From an uncultured Idiomarina sp. (lineage in GTDB: Bacteria > Pseudomonadota > Gammaproteobacteria > Enterobacterales > Alteromonadaceae): a DNA stretch of 64,000 nt. Positions 44,604 through 54,902 of this stretch are shown in pieces. A program made the position numbers and the translations under genes. Where the stretch lies: assembly GCA_946885915.1 (NCBI GenBank), contig CAMPHF010000004.1:186001-250000 (forward strand), in the 5' to 3' direction. How positions within the stretch are numbered: the stretch's first letter is position 1; every line of letters starts with the position of its first letter. Below the pieces are notes generated by a model, which did not search any database, was not told the origin of the DNA, and saw only the letters and a program-made list of their open reading frames with translations.

Positions 44604-47075
44604 ATGAGTTTGCGGAGTTTCTGGATTGCCGTTTTACGCTGGCCTATTCGCTGGTTTACGCGTACCGAAACTATTATCGACCAAGTTGATGAGCAACACC
44701 GGTTCAGTGACACTGTGTACGTGATGCGCTCCGACTCGGTGGCAGATTTACTCATCGTTCGGCGTGCGTTGCAACGCGCCGGCTATCCAGACCCGTTAGA
44801 ACCTATTCAGGTAGGCGCGCAACGCTTGCCGCGGGTGATGTTCCTACCCCAAGCCGCGGCGGATTCTAGCCAGCAAGCAATTGCCGAATTCCATCAATTA
44901 TTGAGTTACCACCATGAACATAGTCACGCGCGCTTGCAACTCTTGCCGTTAGCGGTGTTTTGGGGGCGAATTGCGGGTCAAGAGCCGCGCCAAGGTCGCG
45001 CCATGACGGGCGATATCGACAATCCGGGTATGTGGCGCAAATTTCTGCTAGTGCTGTTTTCTGGGCGTAACGTGTTGTTGCGGGTAAGTCGTCCGGTTAG
45101 TTTGCGTGCGATGGCTGATGACTTTGGCCATGACCTTAACATCGCTCATAAGCTAGCGCGCGTGGCACGGGTTCATTTTACCCGTCTAAGACATGCGGTG
45201 GCGGGGCCCAAACTGACTGATCGAGAGCAAGTGATTCGCGAGTTACTGGCCACCCCCGCGCTGCAAAAAGCGATTCGCGATGAGGCAAAAGCGCGCAAGC
45301 AAAGTGAAGCAGAGGCCACTAAAACCGCCCGCAAATATTTGCGCGAGATTGCCGCAAATTACAGTGCGACTATGGTGCGGTTGCTCGATCGGGTCATGAC
45401 CTGGATCTGGTCACGGATCTATAACGGTATTGAGGTTAAAGGCGACGACCGGTTACGCCAGTTGGCCCAAGCTGGCCACGAAATTATTTATGTGCCTTGC
45501 CATCGTAGCCACATGGATTATCTGCTGCTGAGTTACGTCATTTACAAATCTGGCTTGGTGCCGCCTCATATTGCTGCAGGCGTGAATTTAAACTTCTTCC
45601 CAGTAGGAAGCTTATTTCGCCGCGGTGGTGCATTTTTTATTCGCCGCAGCTTTCGTGGTAACAAACTCTACAGTGCGGTCTTTCGCGAGTACTTATGCCG
45701 CTTGTTCCAAAAAGGCTACCCGGTGAAATATTTTAGCGAGGGTGGACGCAGTCGCACCGGGCGTTTACTACCACCGAAAACCGGCATGATTGCGATGACT
45801 GTGCAGGGTATGCTGCGCGACCAACAGCGGCCGGTGTCGTTGGTACCAGTGTACCTAGGTTATGAGCACGTCATGGAAGTGGGCACTTACTTAAAGGAAC
45901 TGCAGGGTAAGAGCAAAGAAAAAGAGTCCATGTTTCAAGTGCTGAAAACGGTGAAAAATTTGCGCAACTTTGGGCACGGCTTCGTGACCTTTGGTGAGCC
46001 ACTGAATTTGGGCGATGCCCTTGACCACATGCAGCCGGATTGGCGCGATAGCATGACTAGAGGCGCAGAAGAACCGGCGCGGCCGAAATGGTTAACCCCG
46101 ACGGTGAATGTGTTGGCCGATCATATTATGCAACGCATTAACGATGCCGGCGCCTTAAATAGCATTAACTTAACTGCTCTCGCGTTGTTAAGTAGCGAGC
46201 ATCGAGCGCTCACCCGCGATGAGCTAGTTGCGCAGCTTGATGTGTATGTGAAATTAATGACTGAAGTACCCTACAGCCGGTTTATGACGGTACCGAAACA
46301 AAGCGGTGAGCAGTTATGGCAACAAGCACAACAAGTTGGCAAGTTTCAGGTGAAACGCGACAGTATGGGCGAGGTCATTAGTATCGACGGCCCAACCGCC
46401 GTGGCGATGACTTATTACCGCAATAACATTATTCACATGATGATTGTGCCGGCCTTGGTGGCCAATATGATCCTCGCCGGTGCACCAACCGATAAAGCTA
46501 GCATTATTAGCTTTGTTAAACAGCTTTTACCCATGCTGCGTGCCGAACTCTTTATGAGCCATAGCGAGGCCGATATTGAGCTTTGGGTTGCTGCTATTCT
46601 GGAAGATTTGGCTCAACAAAAGCTGATTGTGGTGGCGGGAACTGACCAATGGCAAGCGCCAGGGCGGGCAAGCCGCAGTTATTTCCAATTGCAGTTGTTA
46701 GCGCGCGGTGCCAGTGAAACCTTGCAGCGTTACGGCATTGTGCTAGAGCTACTGCAGCAAGCGGCGCCGCTATCGCGGGCAGAATTAGAGCAACATTCGA
46801 CGACGTTGGCTGAACGTTTGAGCGACCTCCACGGCATTAGTGCACCGGAGTTTTTCGATAAGAAAGTGCTATCAACCTTTATCGCCACGTTAAAAGAACA
46901 AGCTTATATTGTCGTTACCGACGCGGGCGATTTTGTTGCCGATGAGCGAGTGGGCACCCTGAGCGACCAGATTGACCAGTTGCTCGATAGCGCTGTACTG
47001 CAAACTATTCGTCAATCGGTGCAACATTTGTTGCTTGAAAGACAAAACCAAAAACAAGACCAAAGCGCGGACTAA
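44604..47075 (+). CDS. plsB: Glycerol-3-phosphate 1-O-acyltransferase PlsB
   Basis: An 823-residue inner-membrane-associated enzyme that makes lysophosphatidic acid from glycerol-3-phosphate and acyl-ACP/CoA. Acyltransferase motif I H300-x4-D305 in CHRSHMDYLL, then GGAFFIRRSFRGNKLY, the substrate-binding FSEGGRSRTGR and VPVYLGYEHV. AAAGGA precedes the ATG. Its substrate is supplied by GpsA (16.8 kb). Length matches E. coli PlsB (about 807). Confidence 0.96.
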   Translation: MSLRSFWIAVLRWPIRWFTRTETIIDQVDEQHRFSDTVYVMRSDSVADLLIVRRALQRAGYPDPLEPIQVGAQRLPRVMFLPQAAADSSQQAIAEFHQLLSYHHEHSHARLQLLPLAVFWGRIAGQEPRQGRAMTGDIDNPGMWRKFLLVLFSGRNVLLRVSRPVSLRAMADDFGHDLNIAHKLARVARVHFTRLRHAVAGPKLTDREQVIRELLATPALQKAIRDEAKARKQSEAEATKTARKYLREIAANYSATMVRLLDRVMTWIWSRIYNGIEVKGDDRLRQLAQAGHEIIYVPCHRSHMDYLLLSYVIYKSGLVPPHIAAGVNLNFFPVGSLFRRGGAFFIRRSFRGNKLYSAVFREYLCRLFQKGYPVKYFSEGGRSRTGRLLPPKTGMIAMTVQGMLRDQQRPVSLVPVYLGYEHVMEVGTYLKELQGKSKEKESMFQVLKTVKNLRNFGHGFVTFGEPLNLGDALDHMQPDWRDSMTRGAEEPARPKWLTPTVNVLADHIMQRINDAGALNSINLTALALLSSEHRALTRDELVAQLDVYVKLMTEVPYSRFMTVPKQSGEQLWQQAQQVGKFQVKRDSMGEVISIDGPTAVAMTYYRNNIIHMMIVPALVANMILAGAPTDKASIISFVKQLLPMLRAELFMSHSEADIELWVAAILEDLAQQKLIVVAGTDQWQAPGRASRSYFQLQLLARGASETLQRYGIVLELLQQAAPLSRAELEQHSTTLAERLSDLHGISAPEFFDKKVLSTFIATLKEQAYIVVTDAGDFVADERVGTLSDQIDQLLDSAVLQTIRQSVQHLLLERQNQKQDQSAD

Positions 47076-47084
47076 AACTAGCTG

Positions 47085-47960
47085 TTACAGCCAATAATGG
47101 GCCGCCAACACGATGGTAAGGCCCATACCCACATAATTATTGTGCAAAAACGCGCGTAGCGGCAAAGCGCGGTCACCGCTTTGCTTGGCGCGCCACAATA
47201 ACCACTGCTGATAACCGAATAGCGCCGCGCTCATGGCCAGCGCGAACACCAGCCACAAGCCCATGCCCAGCGGTTGTAAGGCAAGCGCGAGCAATATCAA
47301 GGTGAGTAACTGGAACGCCATGATCCAAAGCTCAGCATGGCGGCCAAACAAAATGGCGGTAGATTTAATGCCGACTTTTACATCATCTTCGCGGTCGGCA
47401 AGCGCATAAGCGGTGTCATAACCAACCGTCCAGCTAATATTGGCGGCAAATAACAACCAAGCAGTGGCAGTAAGCGGCTGTTCAAGGGCCGTAAACGCCA
47501 TCAACATACCCATACTGAAGGCAACCCCTAATACCAACTGTGGGCCTTGGGTAAAGCGTTTGCAAAACGGATAAAGCGCCGCAATCGCGACTGCCACAAC
47601 GCTTAGGCCAATAGTCGCCATATTAAGCTGCAATACCAGTAACAAAGCCAGCACTAGCAGCGCAACAAACACCCCAAGCGCATCACGACTACTGACCTCG
47701 CCAGTGGCAAGTGGACGGGTTCTCGTGCGTGCCACTGCGCCATCGACATGACGATCTGCATAGTCGTTAATCACACAACCGGCGGAGCGCATGAGCCACG
47801 TGCCGAGCATAAAAATAACCACAATTCTGAGCGATGGCTGGCCATTACCAGCAATGAGTAGCGCCCACAGAGTCGGCCACGCCAGTAGGTAGGTGCCAAT
47901 GGGACGATCGGCTCGCATTAACCTCCAAATCGCATCGCGCTTACTCAGTAGTTGTATCAT
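47085..47960 (-). CDS. ubiA: 4-hydroxybenzoate octaprenyltransferase UbiA
   Basis: A 291-residue membrane prenyltransferase of ubiquinone synthesis. Two Asp-rich motifs: NDYADRHVDGAVARTRTRPL and the second AYALADREDDVKVGIKST. It has about eight helices and overlaps ubiC by 4 bp, so substrate supply and use are coupled. Convergent with plsB. Confidence 0.96.
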   Translation of the reverse strand: MIQLLSKRDAIWRLMRADRPIGTYLLAWPTLWALLIAGNGQPSLRIVVIFMLGTWLMRSAGCVINDYADRHVDGAVARTRTRPLATGEVSSRDALGVFVALLVLALLLVLQLNMATIGLSVVAVAIAALYPFCKRFTQGPQLVLGVAFSMGMLMAFTALEQPLTATAWLLFAANISWTVGYDTAYALADREDDVKVGIKSTAILFGRHAELWIMAFQLLTLILLALALQPLGMGLWLVFALAMSAALFGYQQWLLWRAKQSGDRALPLRAFLHNNYVGMGLTIVLAAHYWL

Positions 47961-48565
47961 TTACTAACCTGCCACAAAGGTTGCTCATAAATGCTGGCTG
48001 GGCTTAAAAATATTTCCGCGACCAGTACTTGCTGACCGGCAGCCGCAAAACAACTGCGCCGCCCCCATAAAGGTTGCAAGGTGCCAGTTAATTGTTCATT
48101 TAACTTGCCGAGCGAAGACGCAGCCGGGAACTCCGCTACTTCTATTTCACTGCGGGTTAAATCGGGTTGTTTGAATAAATGCTCGCCCAAAGGCTTATCG
48201 CCAAGTTGGTGCAGTTGCAGCTGGCTATCAATGAGTGCGCTTTGTGGAAATACACTGCGGGCAAAGACCCACGGCTGGCCATTGCGCCATAACAGTACCT
48301 CGCGCACCGTGGCTGGAGTATTGGCTTCGGCAGCGGGCAACCAGCGTGCTTCGCAAGTTAGCATTGGTGCTTGTTGTTGGCCCAGTAAGCTCACCCGGAA
48401 ACTGACAGCATCGTGCTTTAATTTGGCGGTTAAGGACTGCGGGTCGAGCAGCCAGGCTTGTGCATGAGCACTAAAATTAGCTTGTTGCTGTGCCCGGGCT
48501 GGCGTCACCCAGTTGGCTTCGCAGCCTTGCGGAAATTGCGCCAAGCTGGCGTCAAAGTTTTGCAT
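47957..48565 (-). CDS. ubiC: Chorismate pyruvate-lyase UbiC
   Basis: A 202-residue protein of the UbiC family, which converts chorismate to 4-hydroxybenzoate and pyruvate. Conserved parts: VREVLLWRNGQPWVFARSVFP with the Arg/Trp active-site segment, LGEHLF, and the C-terminal WGRRSCF with LVAEIFLSPAS. The E. coli operon is also ubiC-ubiA. Divergent from the FliL-like gene. Confidence 0.93.
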   Translation of the reverse strand: MQNFDASLAQFPQGCEANWVTPARAQQQANFSAHAQAWLLDPQSLTAKLKHDAVSFRVSLLGQQQAPMLTCEARWLPAAEANTPATVREVLLWRNGQPWVFARSVFPQSALIDSQLQLHQLGDKPLGEHLFKQPDLTRSEIEVAEFPAASSLGKLNEQLTGTLQPLWGRRSCFAAAGQQVLVAEIFLSPASIYEQPLWQVSK

Positions 48566-48747
48566 GCGTAATTGAATATCCGTTATTCATTTGCCGCCCG
48601 TATTTAGCGCACGTGCTGGCCACCTAAGATAATGGCGAGCAGCATAGCAAATTTAGAAATTTGAATAAAAGTAAACCTTTCAACCCCCCGGACGATATAC
48701 TAACAACAGCATTTGCGCTTTTGTGCTTGACCAGAAGGACTTCAACG

Positions 48748-49200
48748 ATGACTGATTTGCAACCCTCAACCGCAGGTCGTGGCCTATTCTTTGCGCCCCG
48801 GGCATTGTTGGCATGGGTGTTGGTTTGCATCACGGTGTTCGCTTTCACGGCAAGCCCTGCAAAGGCGCAGGGTGAGCCTGCGTATTACGGTTTCGAGCCG
48901 GACATCACCACCAATTACATTCGCGACACTGAAAATTTCCGCATGGGGTATATTCGTGTGGCGGTTGAAGTGATGGTGCCAAGTACCCAGCAGTTAAGCA
49001 CTGTGGAATATCATGCGCCACTGCTTACCGATGCGTTCATTCGTATTTTTAGTCAGGCGAGCGAGCAGCAAATAAAATCATTAACTGGGCGTGATGACTT
49101 GCGTATGCAATGTTTAGAAGAAGCGCAGCGGTTATTGCGTCGGGAAACCGGTGAACCAGTGGTGATAGACGTTATTTTTACCAAGTACATTTACCACTAA
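48748..49200 (+). CDS. FliL-like secreted/membrane protein outside a flagellar locus
   Basis: A 150-residue protein; the start at 48748 follows AGAAGGAC. A hydrophobic signal or anchor segment (about residues 19-40, ending SPAKA) precedes a domain resembling FliL: YIRVAVEVMVPSTQQLSTVEYHAPLLTDAFIRIFS (ends given), LRRETGEP and VVIDVIFTKYIYH. FliL supports the flagellar stator, but no flagellar gene is near. Similar FliL-family proteins occur beside ubiC in related marine bacteria, so this is probably a separate paralogue of unknown role. Confidence 0.75.
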   Translation: MTDLQPSTAGRGLFFAPRALLAWVLVCITVFAFTASPAKAQGEPAYYGFEPDITTNYIRDTENFRMGYIRVAVEVMVPSTQQLSTVEYHAPLLTDAFIRIFSQASEQQIKSLTGRDDLRMQCLEEAQRLLRRETGEPVVIDVIFTKYIYH

Positions 49201-49211
49201 TCCCGCGTTGA

Positions 49212-50078
49212 TTACGGAATACGCGGTCCACCGCCCTTGGCTACTTTCACCACCACCGCTGCGGCAACACCGGCAAGTAAGCCTGCCAAATGCGCTTCAT
49301 TTGCCACTTGCACCCAGAGTAAATCGGTATAACCCAAGGCTAACCACGCCAACATGAATACCAACAAGCCCGGAGGCAGATACAGCGGGTGTCGCGGCTG
49401 GCCAAATGCGACCAGCGCACAATAACCAAAGAGTCCGTATACCACGCCAGATAAGCCGCCGAAATAAGGGCCGCTGCTATAAAACTGCGCTAAATTGGCG
49501 ACGATAGAAGTAAATAGCGCGAGCAACAGCAGCAACCAACTACCGCTCATCCGCGAGCCACTTTGGGCTTCTATACGCGAACCTAAATACCACCACCAGA
49601 ACAAATTAAATAAAAAGTGCATCACGCTAAAGTGCAGCAGCATGGGCGTGAATAAACGCCAACTTTGCGTCCACGGAATGGTGTCGAAATAATCACTAAT
49701 GCGCAGCCATGCAAATATGCTCTCTGCAAGCGGCGTTTGCAGCATCAGATACACCGCAATCACCAGCAAGCCAACTATTCGGGTTACCCAACCGGCTTGT
49801 TGCCAAAGGTTCTGGCCGAAGCTACCCAGCATTGAGGGCGATTTACTGGCGCGCGATGTAGGGGGTAGGGTGGTCGCAAAATGGCGGTCGACAATCTCAG
49901 GATCAGCACGATACTCATCCACTAATTGCTTCGCCATTGCGTAATAACTAGTTTGGGTACACCAAAGCTCTAAAGTGTCGCCGCGTTCATTCACCGTTAC
50001 CGGTACTTGCTGATGAGTCAAATAGCGATGTAAGCGCGCCATTTGTTGCGGATCGGATGTACTGAAGAGCTTTTTCAT
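49212..50078 (-). CDS. glpG: Rhomboid intramembrane serine protease GlpG
   Basis: A 288-residue rhomboid. An N-terminal cytoplasmic domain (about 1-90) precedes six helices. The catalytic dyad is Ser210 in FGGLSGVVYG and His263 in NEAHLAG; HFLFNLFWWWYLG is the conserved helix 2 and a further His and Asn lie in SVMHFLFN. The start at 50078 is 2 bp after the glpE stop. Here, as in E. coli, glpE precedes glpG, but glpR and glpD are absent. Confidence 0.93.
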   Translation of the reverse strand: MKKLFSTSDPQQMARLHRYLTHQQVPVTVNERGDTLELWCTQTSYYAMAKQLVDEYRADPEIVDRHFATTLPPTSRASKSPSMLGSFGQNLWQQAGWVTRIVGLLVIAVYLMLQTPLAESIFAWLRISDYFDTIPWTQSWRLFTPMLLHFSVMHFLFNLFWWWYLGSRIEAQSGSRMSGSWLLLLLALFTSIVANLAQFYSSGPYFGGLSGVVYGLFGYCALVAFGQPRHPLYLPPGLLVFMLAWLALGYTDLLWVQVANEAHLAGLLAGVAAAVVVKVAKGGGPRIP

Positions 50079-50080
50079 AG

Positions 50081-50398
50081 TTACAACCGCGCGATGTGGT
50101 CGGGATACTGGTGCGCCCAAGCCGTGAAGCCACCGTCCATGCTAGCCACATCAGCATAGCCTTGACCCAGTAAATATTGCGCCGCACCTTGGCTACTAAT
50201 ACCGTGATAACAAACAACAATCACCGGGGTCTCCTCCTCTACTTGCTGAAGTAAATCGGGGAGGGTGGCATCGGTTAAATGAAACGACCCCGGAATATGA
50301 CCCATGGCATAGGATTGCGGATCGCGAATATCGACAACGGTGGCAAGACCCGCTTGCCACGCTTGCAAGGTTGCTTCGGTGCTGATGCGCTTTAACAT
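50081..50398 (-). CDS. glpE: Thiosulfate sulfurtransferase GlpE (rhodanese)
   Basis: A 105-residue single-domain rhodanese moving sulfur from thiosulfate to cyanide or thioredoxin. The active-site Cys63 is in CYHGISSQ, the typical GlpE loop; VVDIRDPQSYAMGHIPGS is the CH2A region. The start at 50398 has GGGAAG upstream and overlaps the tdh stop by one base (TAATG), so tdh-glpE-glpG form one transcript. Confidence 0.93.
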   Translation of the reverse strand: MLKRISTEATLQAWQAGLATVVDIRDPQSYAMGHIPGSFHLTDATLPDLLQQVEEETPVIVVCYHGISSQGAAQYLLGQGYADVASMDGGFTAWAHQYPDHIARL

Positions 50399-51426
50399 TA
50401 AGCTTCCCAATCCAAAACGATTTTGCCCGACTGACCCGAGCTCATAATTTCAAAACCCTTTTGGAACTCACTGACCGGCATAGAGTGCGTCAAAATCGGG
50501 CTCAAATCTAAGCCTGATTGCAACAAACTCGCCATTTTGTACCAGGTTTCGAACATTTCACGACCATAAATACCTTTAATGGTAAGGCCTTTGAAAATCA
50601 CTTGGTTCCAATCAATTGCTACGCTGGTGGGGGGAATACCGAGCATGGCAATTTTGCCACCGTGATTCATGGTTTCCAGCATACTAGAGAACGCCGCCGG
50701 TACGCCTGACATTTCCAAGCCCACATCAAAGCCTTCTTTCATGCCCAGCTCACGCATCACGTCCGGTAATTTCTCTTTGCTCACATCAACCGCACGAGTC
50801 GCGCCCATTTGGGTAGCAAGCTCTAACCGGTACGGATTCACATCGGTGATCACCACATGGCGCGCGCCTACGTGACGAGCCACTGCGGCGGCCATAATAC
50901 CGATTGGGCCAGCACCAGTGATCAGCACATCTTCGCCCACTAAATCGAAAGCTAAAGCGGTATGCACGGCGTTACCGAACGGGTCAAAAATAGCGGCTAA
51001 ATCGTCACTAATGTCATCTGGAAGCTTAAAGGCATTATCGGCCGGAATCGCCAAATACTCCGCGAACGCACCCGGCCGGTTCACACCAACCCCAACCGTA
51101 TTGCGGCATAAGTGGCGGCGCCCTGCACGACAGTTACGGCAGTGACCACAGGTGATATGACCTTCACCAGACACCCGGTCGCCAACCGCAAAACCACGCA
51201 CGCCATCGCCCATCGCGGCAACGACACCAACGTATTCATGGCCAACCACCATGGGTACCGGAATGGTTTTCTGTGACCAGTCGTCCCATTTATAAATATG
51301 TATATCGGTACCGCAAATCGCCGTCTTCTTGATTTTAATCAAGATGTCGTTGTAGCCATACTCAGGCACCTCGGTTTCGGTCATCCAAATACCGGGTTCT
51401 GCATGTAACTTGGCTAATGCTTTCAT
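50398..51426 (-). CDS. tdh: L-threonine 3-dehydrogenase
   Basis: A 342-residue zinc-dependent medium-chain dehydrogenase oxidising L-threonine to 2-amino-3-ketobutyrate. The catalytic zinc Cys is in [16 protein letters not shown] and the structural zinc site in [15 protein letters not shown]; the NAD loop is GAGPIG. The start at 51426 has a perfect AAGGAG. kbl lies 25 bp upstream, giving the kbl-tdh pathway from threonine to glycine and acetyl-CoA. Confidence 0.96.
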   Translation of the reverse strand: MKALAKLHAEPGIWMTETEVPEYGYNDILIKIKKTAICGTDIHIYKWDDWSQKTIPVPMVVGHEYVGVVAAMGDGVRGFAVGDRVSGEGHITCGHCRNCRAGRRHLCRNTVGVGVNRPGAFAEYLAIPADNAFKLPDDISDDLAAIFDPFGNAVHTALAFDLVGEDVLITGAGPIGIMAAAVARHVGARHVVITDVNPYRLELATQMGATRAVDVSKEKLPDVMRELGMKEGFDVGLEMSGVPAAFSSMLETMNHGGKIAMLGIPPTSVAIDWNQVIFKGLTIKGIYGREMFETWYKMASLLQSGLDLSPILTHSMPVSEFQKGFEIMSSGQSGKIVLDWEA

Positions 51427-51451
51427 GTTGCGCTCCTTCAGTTTGCGCTCT

Positions 51452-52645
51452 TTAAATAATGCCCAATTCTTTACCAATGCGGGTAAACGCTGCAATGGTT
51501 CTATCAAGCTGTTCCCGCGTGTGTGCGGCCGACATCTGGGTGCGGATCCGCGCTTTACCCTTAGGTACCACGGGGAACGAGAAGCCCACTACGTAAATGC
51601 CTTGTGCTAACAATTTATCAGCCATATCAGCTGCCAAGCGAGCGTCGCCAATCATTACCGGAATAATCGCATGATCAGCGCCGCTTAAGGTAAACCCAGC
51701 GGCGGTCATTTCACGCCGGAAATAGGCGGCGTTTTCCCACAATTTGGCGCGCAAATCATCGCCTTGTGCCAGCATATCTAATACTTTCAAAGAAGCGGTC
51801 ACGATCGCTGGCGCTACCGAATTCGAGAATAAATAGGGGCGTGAGCGTTGGCGTAACCATTCAATCACTTCCTTTTTACCCGAGGTATAACCGCCCGAGG
51901 CGCCGCCGAGTGCTTTACCCAAGGTGCCAGTGATAATATCCACCCGGCCCATGACATCGCAGTACTCATGGGTGCCGCGGCCTTTATCGCCAACAAAGCC
52001 AGTAGCGTGACAGTCATCCATCATTACCAAGGCGCCGTAACTATCGGCTAAGTCGCATACACCGCGTAGATTCGCAATCACGCCATCCATTGAAAACACG
52101 CCGTCGGTGGCAATTAAAATATGCCGGGCGCCGTCGGCTTTGGCTTGCTTCAATTGCGCTTCAAGGTCAGCCATATCATTGTTTTTGTAACGATAACGCT
52201 TGGCTTTGCTTAACCGAATACCATCAATAATACTGGCGTGATTTAACTCATCGCTCACTATGGCGTCTTCCGGCCCCATAATGGTTTCAAACAAACCGCC
52301 GTTGGCGTCAAAGCACGAAGAATACAAAATGGTGTCTTCGGTGCCTAAAAACTCGCTTAATTTACGCTCAAGCTGCTTGTGAATGTCTTGGGTGCCGCAA
52401 ATAAAGCGCACCGATGCAGTGCCAAATCCGTGGCTATCTAAGCCGGCTTTGGCCGCGGCAATAAGATCGGGATGATTGGCTAAGCCCAAGTAATTATTGG
52501 CACAGAAGTTCAGCACCGACTCACCGTTTCCGACCCTAATTTCTGAGCTTTGATCACTTAAAATAATCCGCTCATTTTTGTACAAACCCTCTGCTTTGGT
52601 TTCTGCAATTTGGTCGTTTAACTGTTGATAAAATGCCTGCTTCAT
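51452..52645 (-). CDS. kbl: Glycine C-acetyltransferase (2-amino-3-ketobutyrate CoA ligase)
   Basis: A 397-residue alpha-oxoamine synthase that splits 2-amino-3-ketobutyrate with CoA to glycine and acetyl-CoA. The PLP lysine is K244 in [39 protein letters not shown] and MMDDCHATG are conserved. GGAGAA precedes the ATG. First gene of kbl-tdh-glpE-glpG. Confidence 0.96.
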   Translation of the reverse strand: MKQAFYQQLNDQIAETKAEGLYKNERIILSDQSSEIRVGNGESVLNFCANNYLGLANHPDLIAAAKAGLDSHGFGTASVRFICGTQDIHKQLERKLSEFLGTEDTILYSSCFDANGGLFETIMGPEDAIVSDELNHASIIDGIRLSKAKRYRYKNNDMADLEAQLKQAKADGARHILIATDGVFSMDGVIANLRGVCDLADSYGALVMMDDCHATGFVGDKGRGTHEYCDVMGRVDIITGTLGKALGGASGGYTSGKKEVIEWLRQRSRPYLFSNSVAPAIVTASLKVLDMLAQGDDLRAKLWENAAYFRREMTAAGFTLSGADHAIIPVMIGDARLAADMADKLLAQGIYVVGFSFPVVPKGKARIRTQMSAAHTREQLDRTIAAFTRIGKELGII

Positions 52646-52846
52646 GTAATTCTCCGAGCCGTTTTCAGGCGCCAGCTGCGCTTGCAGCGTGACAAAATAG
52701 AATTGAATACAGCTAGTTTAACTGATCAGGTAGGGATTCCGCATCTTTCTTATCAGAACCATGCGTTGCTTGCGTACCTGAACTGCTATGCTAGCTTTAC
52801 AGCTTGAATAACTTCGCCTTTATCCAAAGGTGGGCTTGCGAATTAA

Positions 52847-53356
<510 letters not shown>

Positions 53357-53362
53357 CTGCAA

Positions 53363-54694
53363 TTAGCTAAGCGCCACATCAATAAATACCCATAGCAACA
53401 ACAGCGGACATACCAAGCGCAGGTGCCAAAATAATAGGCGATAGCGCCAATGTGTTGCTGCTAATGTCCGCAGCTTGTTACTTTTACGCCAAAACCAGCC
53501 CAGCACAATAAAGTAGAACAAACCGGAAAGCGGCAGCTGGAAGGCAGTGACGTAAGTTACCGTCCAATTGAACAGCGGCTCAAACCACAGCAGCAGTGCC
53601 AAGGCTACCAGGCTAATACTTAACACCACCCAACGCATGGCTTGCCCGCGTTGTTGCTGGCGCCGTTCCATTAAGTAAGAAATCGGAACTTCGGCACACG
53701 AAATGGTGCTGGTGAGCGCCGCGATGCAGAGCAAGGTAAAAAACAAGAAACCCAGCCAAGGGCCCAGTGTGCCAAGTCGAGCGAACAATTCTGGTAGCAG
53801 CTGAAAGATCAACTGTGCTTCGCCGATAAAGTCACCATTTTGAGTCACCTGCATGCCTTGCGCGGTGGCAACAAATAAGGCGGGAATAATCAGCAATCCG
53901 GCTAAAAACGCGACCAGTGTGTCGAGGCCAGCAACCGATAAAGTGAGACGTCCTAATTTTGCATCACGCTGCAAGTAAGAGCCATAAATCATCATGCCGC
54001 CCAAACCAATGGATAACGAGAAAAATGCTTGCCCCATTGCGGCAACTACTAAGTCAGGGTCACTAAAGCCCGAAAAATCAGGTTTTAAATAGTGCGCAAA
54101 ACCCTCAGCCGCACCCGGTTGCAACGCGAATAGCACAATTAATGTCAGTAACAGCACGATTAATAGCGGCATCAGTCGACGTGACCACTTTTCAATACCA
54201 TGCTCAACGCCGCGGCTGACTACCCAGCCGGTGGCTAAAATGAAGAGCCCAACTAAAATGACATCGCGAACTAACGAGCTTTGTAAAAAGAATTTGCCAA
54301 GTGAGGGCAGGGCAAGGGCTTGGGCGAGCGAGCCGAGCGCATTAGCGAGCATCCAGCCTGCCACAATATGATAAAAACTGAGCATTAACACGGCGCCAAT
54401 CACATTCAACACGCCCACACTACGCCCCAGCTGTGCCGCGGCTTGGCTATGCTCGCCACTGAGGTTAGTAAGTGCTGTGACCGGGTTGCTTTGGGCTTGA
54501 TGACCAATGCTGAGTTCGGTGTACAGGGCGGGCACGGCCAGAATCGCGACTACGAGTAAGTAAACCAGTAAAAATGCGGCACCACCATGATTCGCGACTT
54601 GCGTGGGAAACCCCCAAATATTACCTAAACCTACGGCCGAACCGGCGGCGGCTAGGACGAATCCAATTCGAGTATGGAACTGCTCGCGAATCAT
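53363..54694 (-). CDS. Sodium-dependent transporter, NSS/SNF family
   Basis: A 443-residue membrane protein with about 11-12 helices. TM1 has the family signature AAAGSAVGLGNIWGFPTQVA, with the unwound sodium-binding region, and AFLLVYLLVV follows. The group moves amino acids or related amines with Na+; the substrate cannot be read from sequence. Sodium-coupled uptake fits a marine organism. Confidence 0.9.
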   Translation of the reverse strand: MIREQFHTRIGFVLAAAGSAVGLGNIWGFPTQVANHGGAAFLLVYLLVVAILAVPALYTELSIGHQAQSNPVTALTNLSGEHSQAAAQLGRSVGVLNVIGAVLMLSFYHIVAGWMLANALGSLAQALALPSLGKFFLQSSLVRDVILVGLFILATGWVVSRGVEHGIEKWSRRLMPLLIVLLLTLIVLFALQPGAAEGFAHYLKPDFSGFSDPDLVVAAMGQAFFSLSIGLGGMMIYGSYLQRDAKLGRLTLSVAGLDTLVAFLAGLLIIPALFVATAQGMQVTQNGDFIGEAQLIFQLLPELFARLGTLGPWLGFLFFTLLCIAALTSTISCAEVPISYLMERRQQQRGQAMRWVVLSISLVALALLLWFEPLFNWTVTYVTAFQLPLSGLFYFIVLGWFWRKSNKLRTLAATHWRYRLLFWHLRLVCPLLLLWVFIDVALS

Positions 54695-54902
54695 AACACC
54701 ACTATTTGTCGTCTTAATTGTGGCGGCATTTTAGCCGATTTTGGCCGCCAAACTCTATCTTTTTCACCCCTTTCCAGTTATTATCGCGGCCCTGAAATTG
54801 TCGCAATGTTGTCATGTTTCGTTCGCCTGCTGTAGCAGGGGCGCTCGCTGTTGTCGACGCTCCAAGCCCAAGCGAACCCAGAAGATACCCGCAGGAGCTA
54901 GT

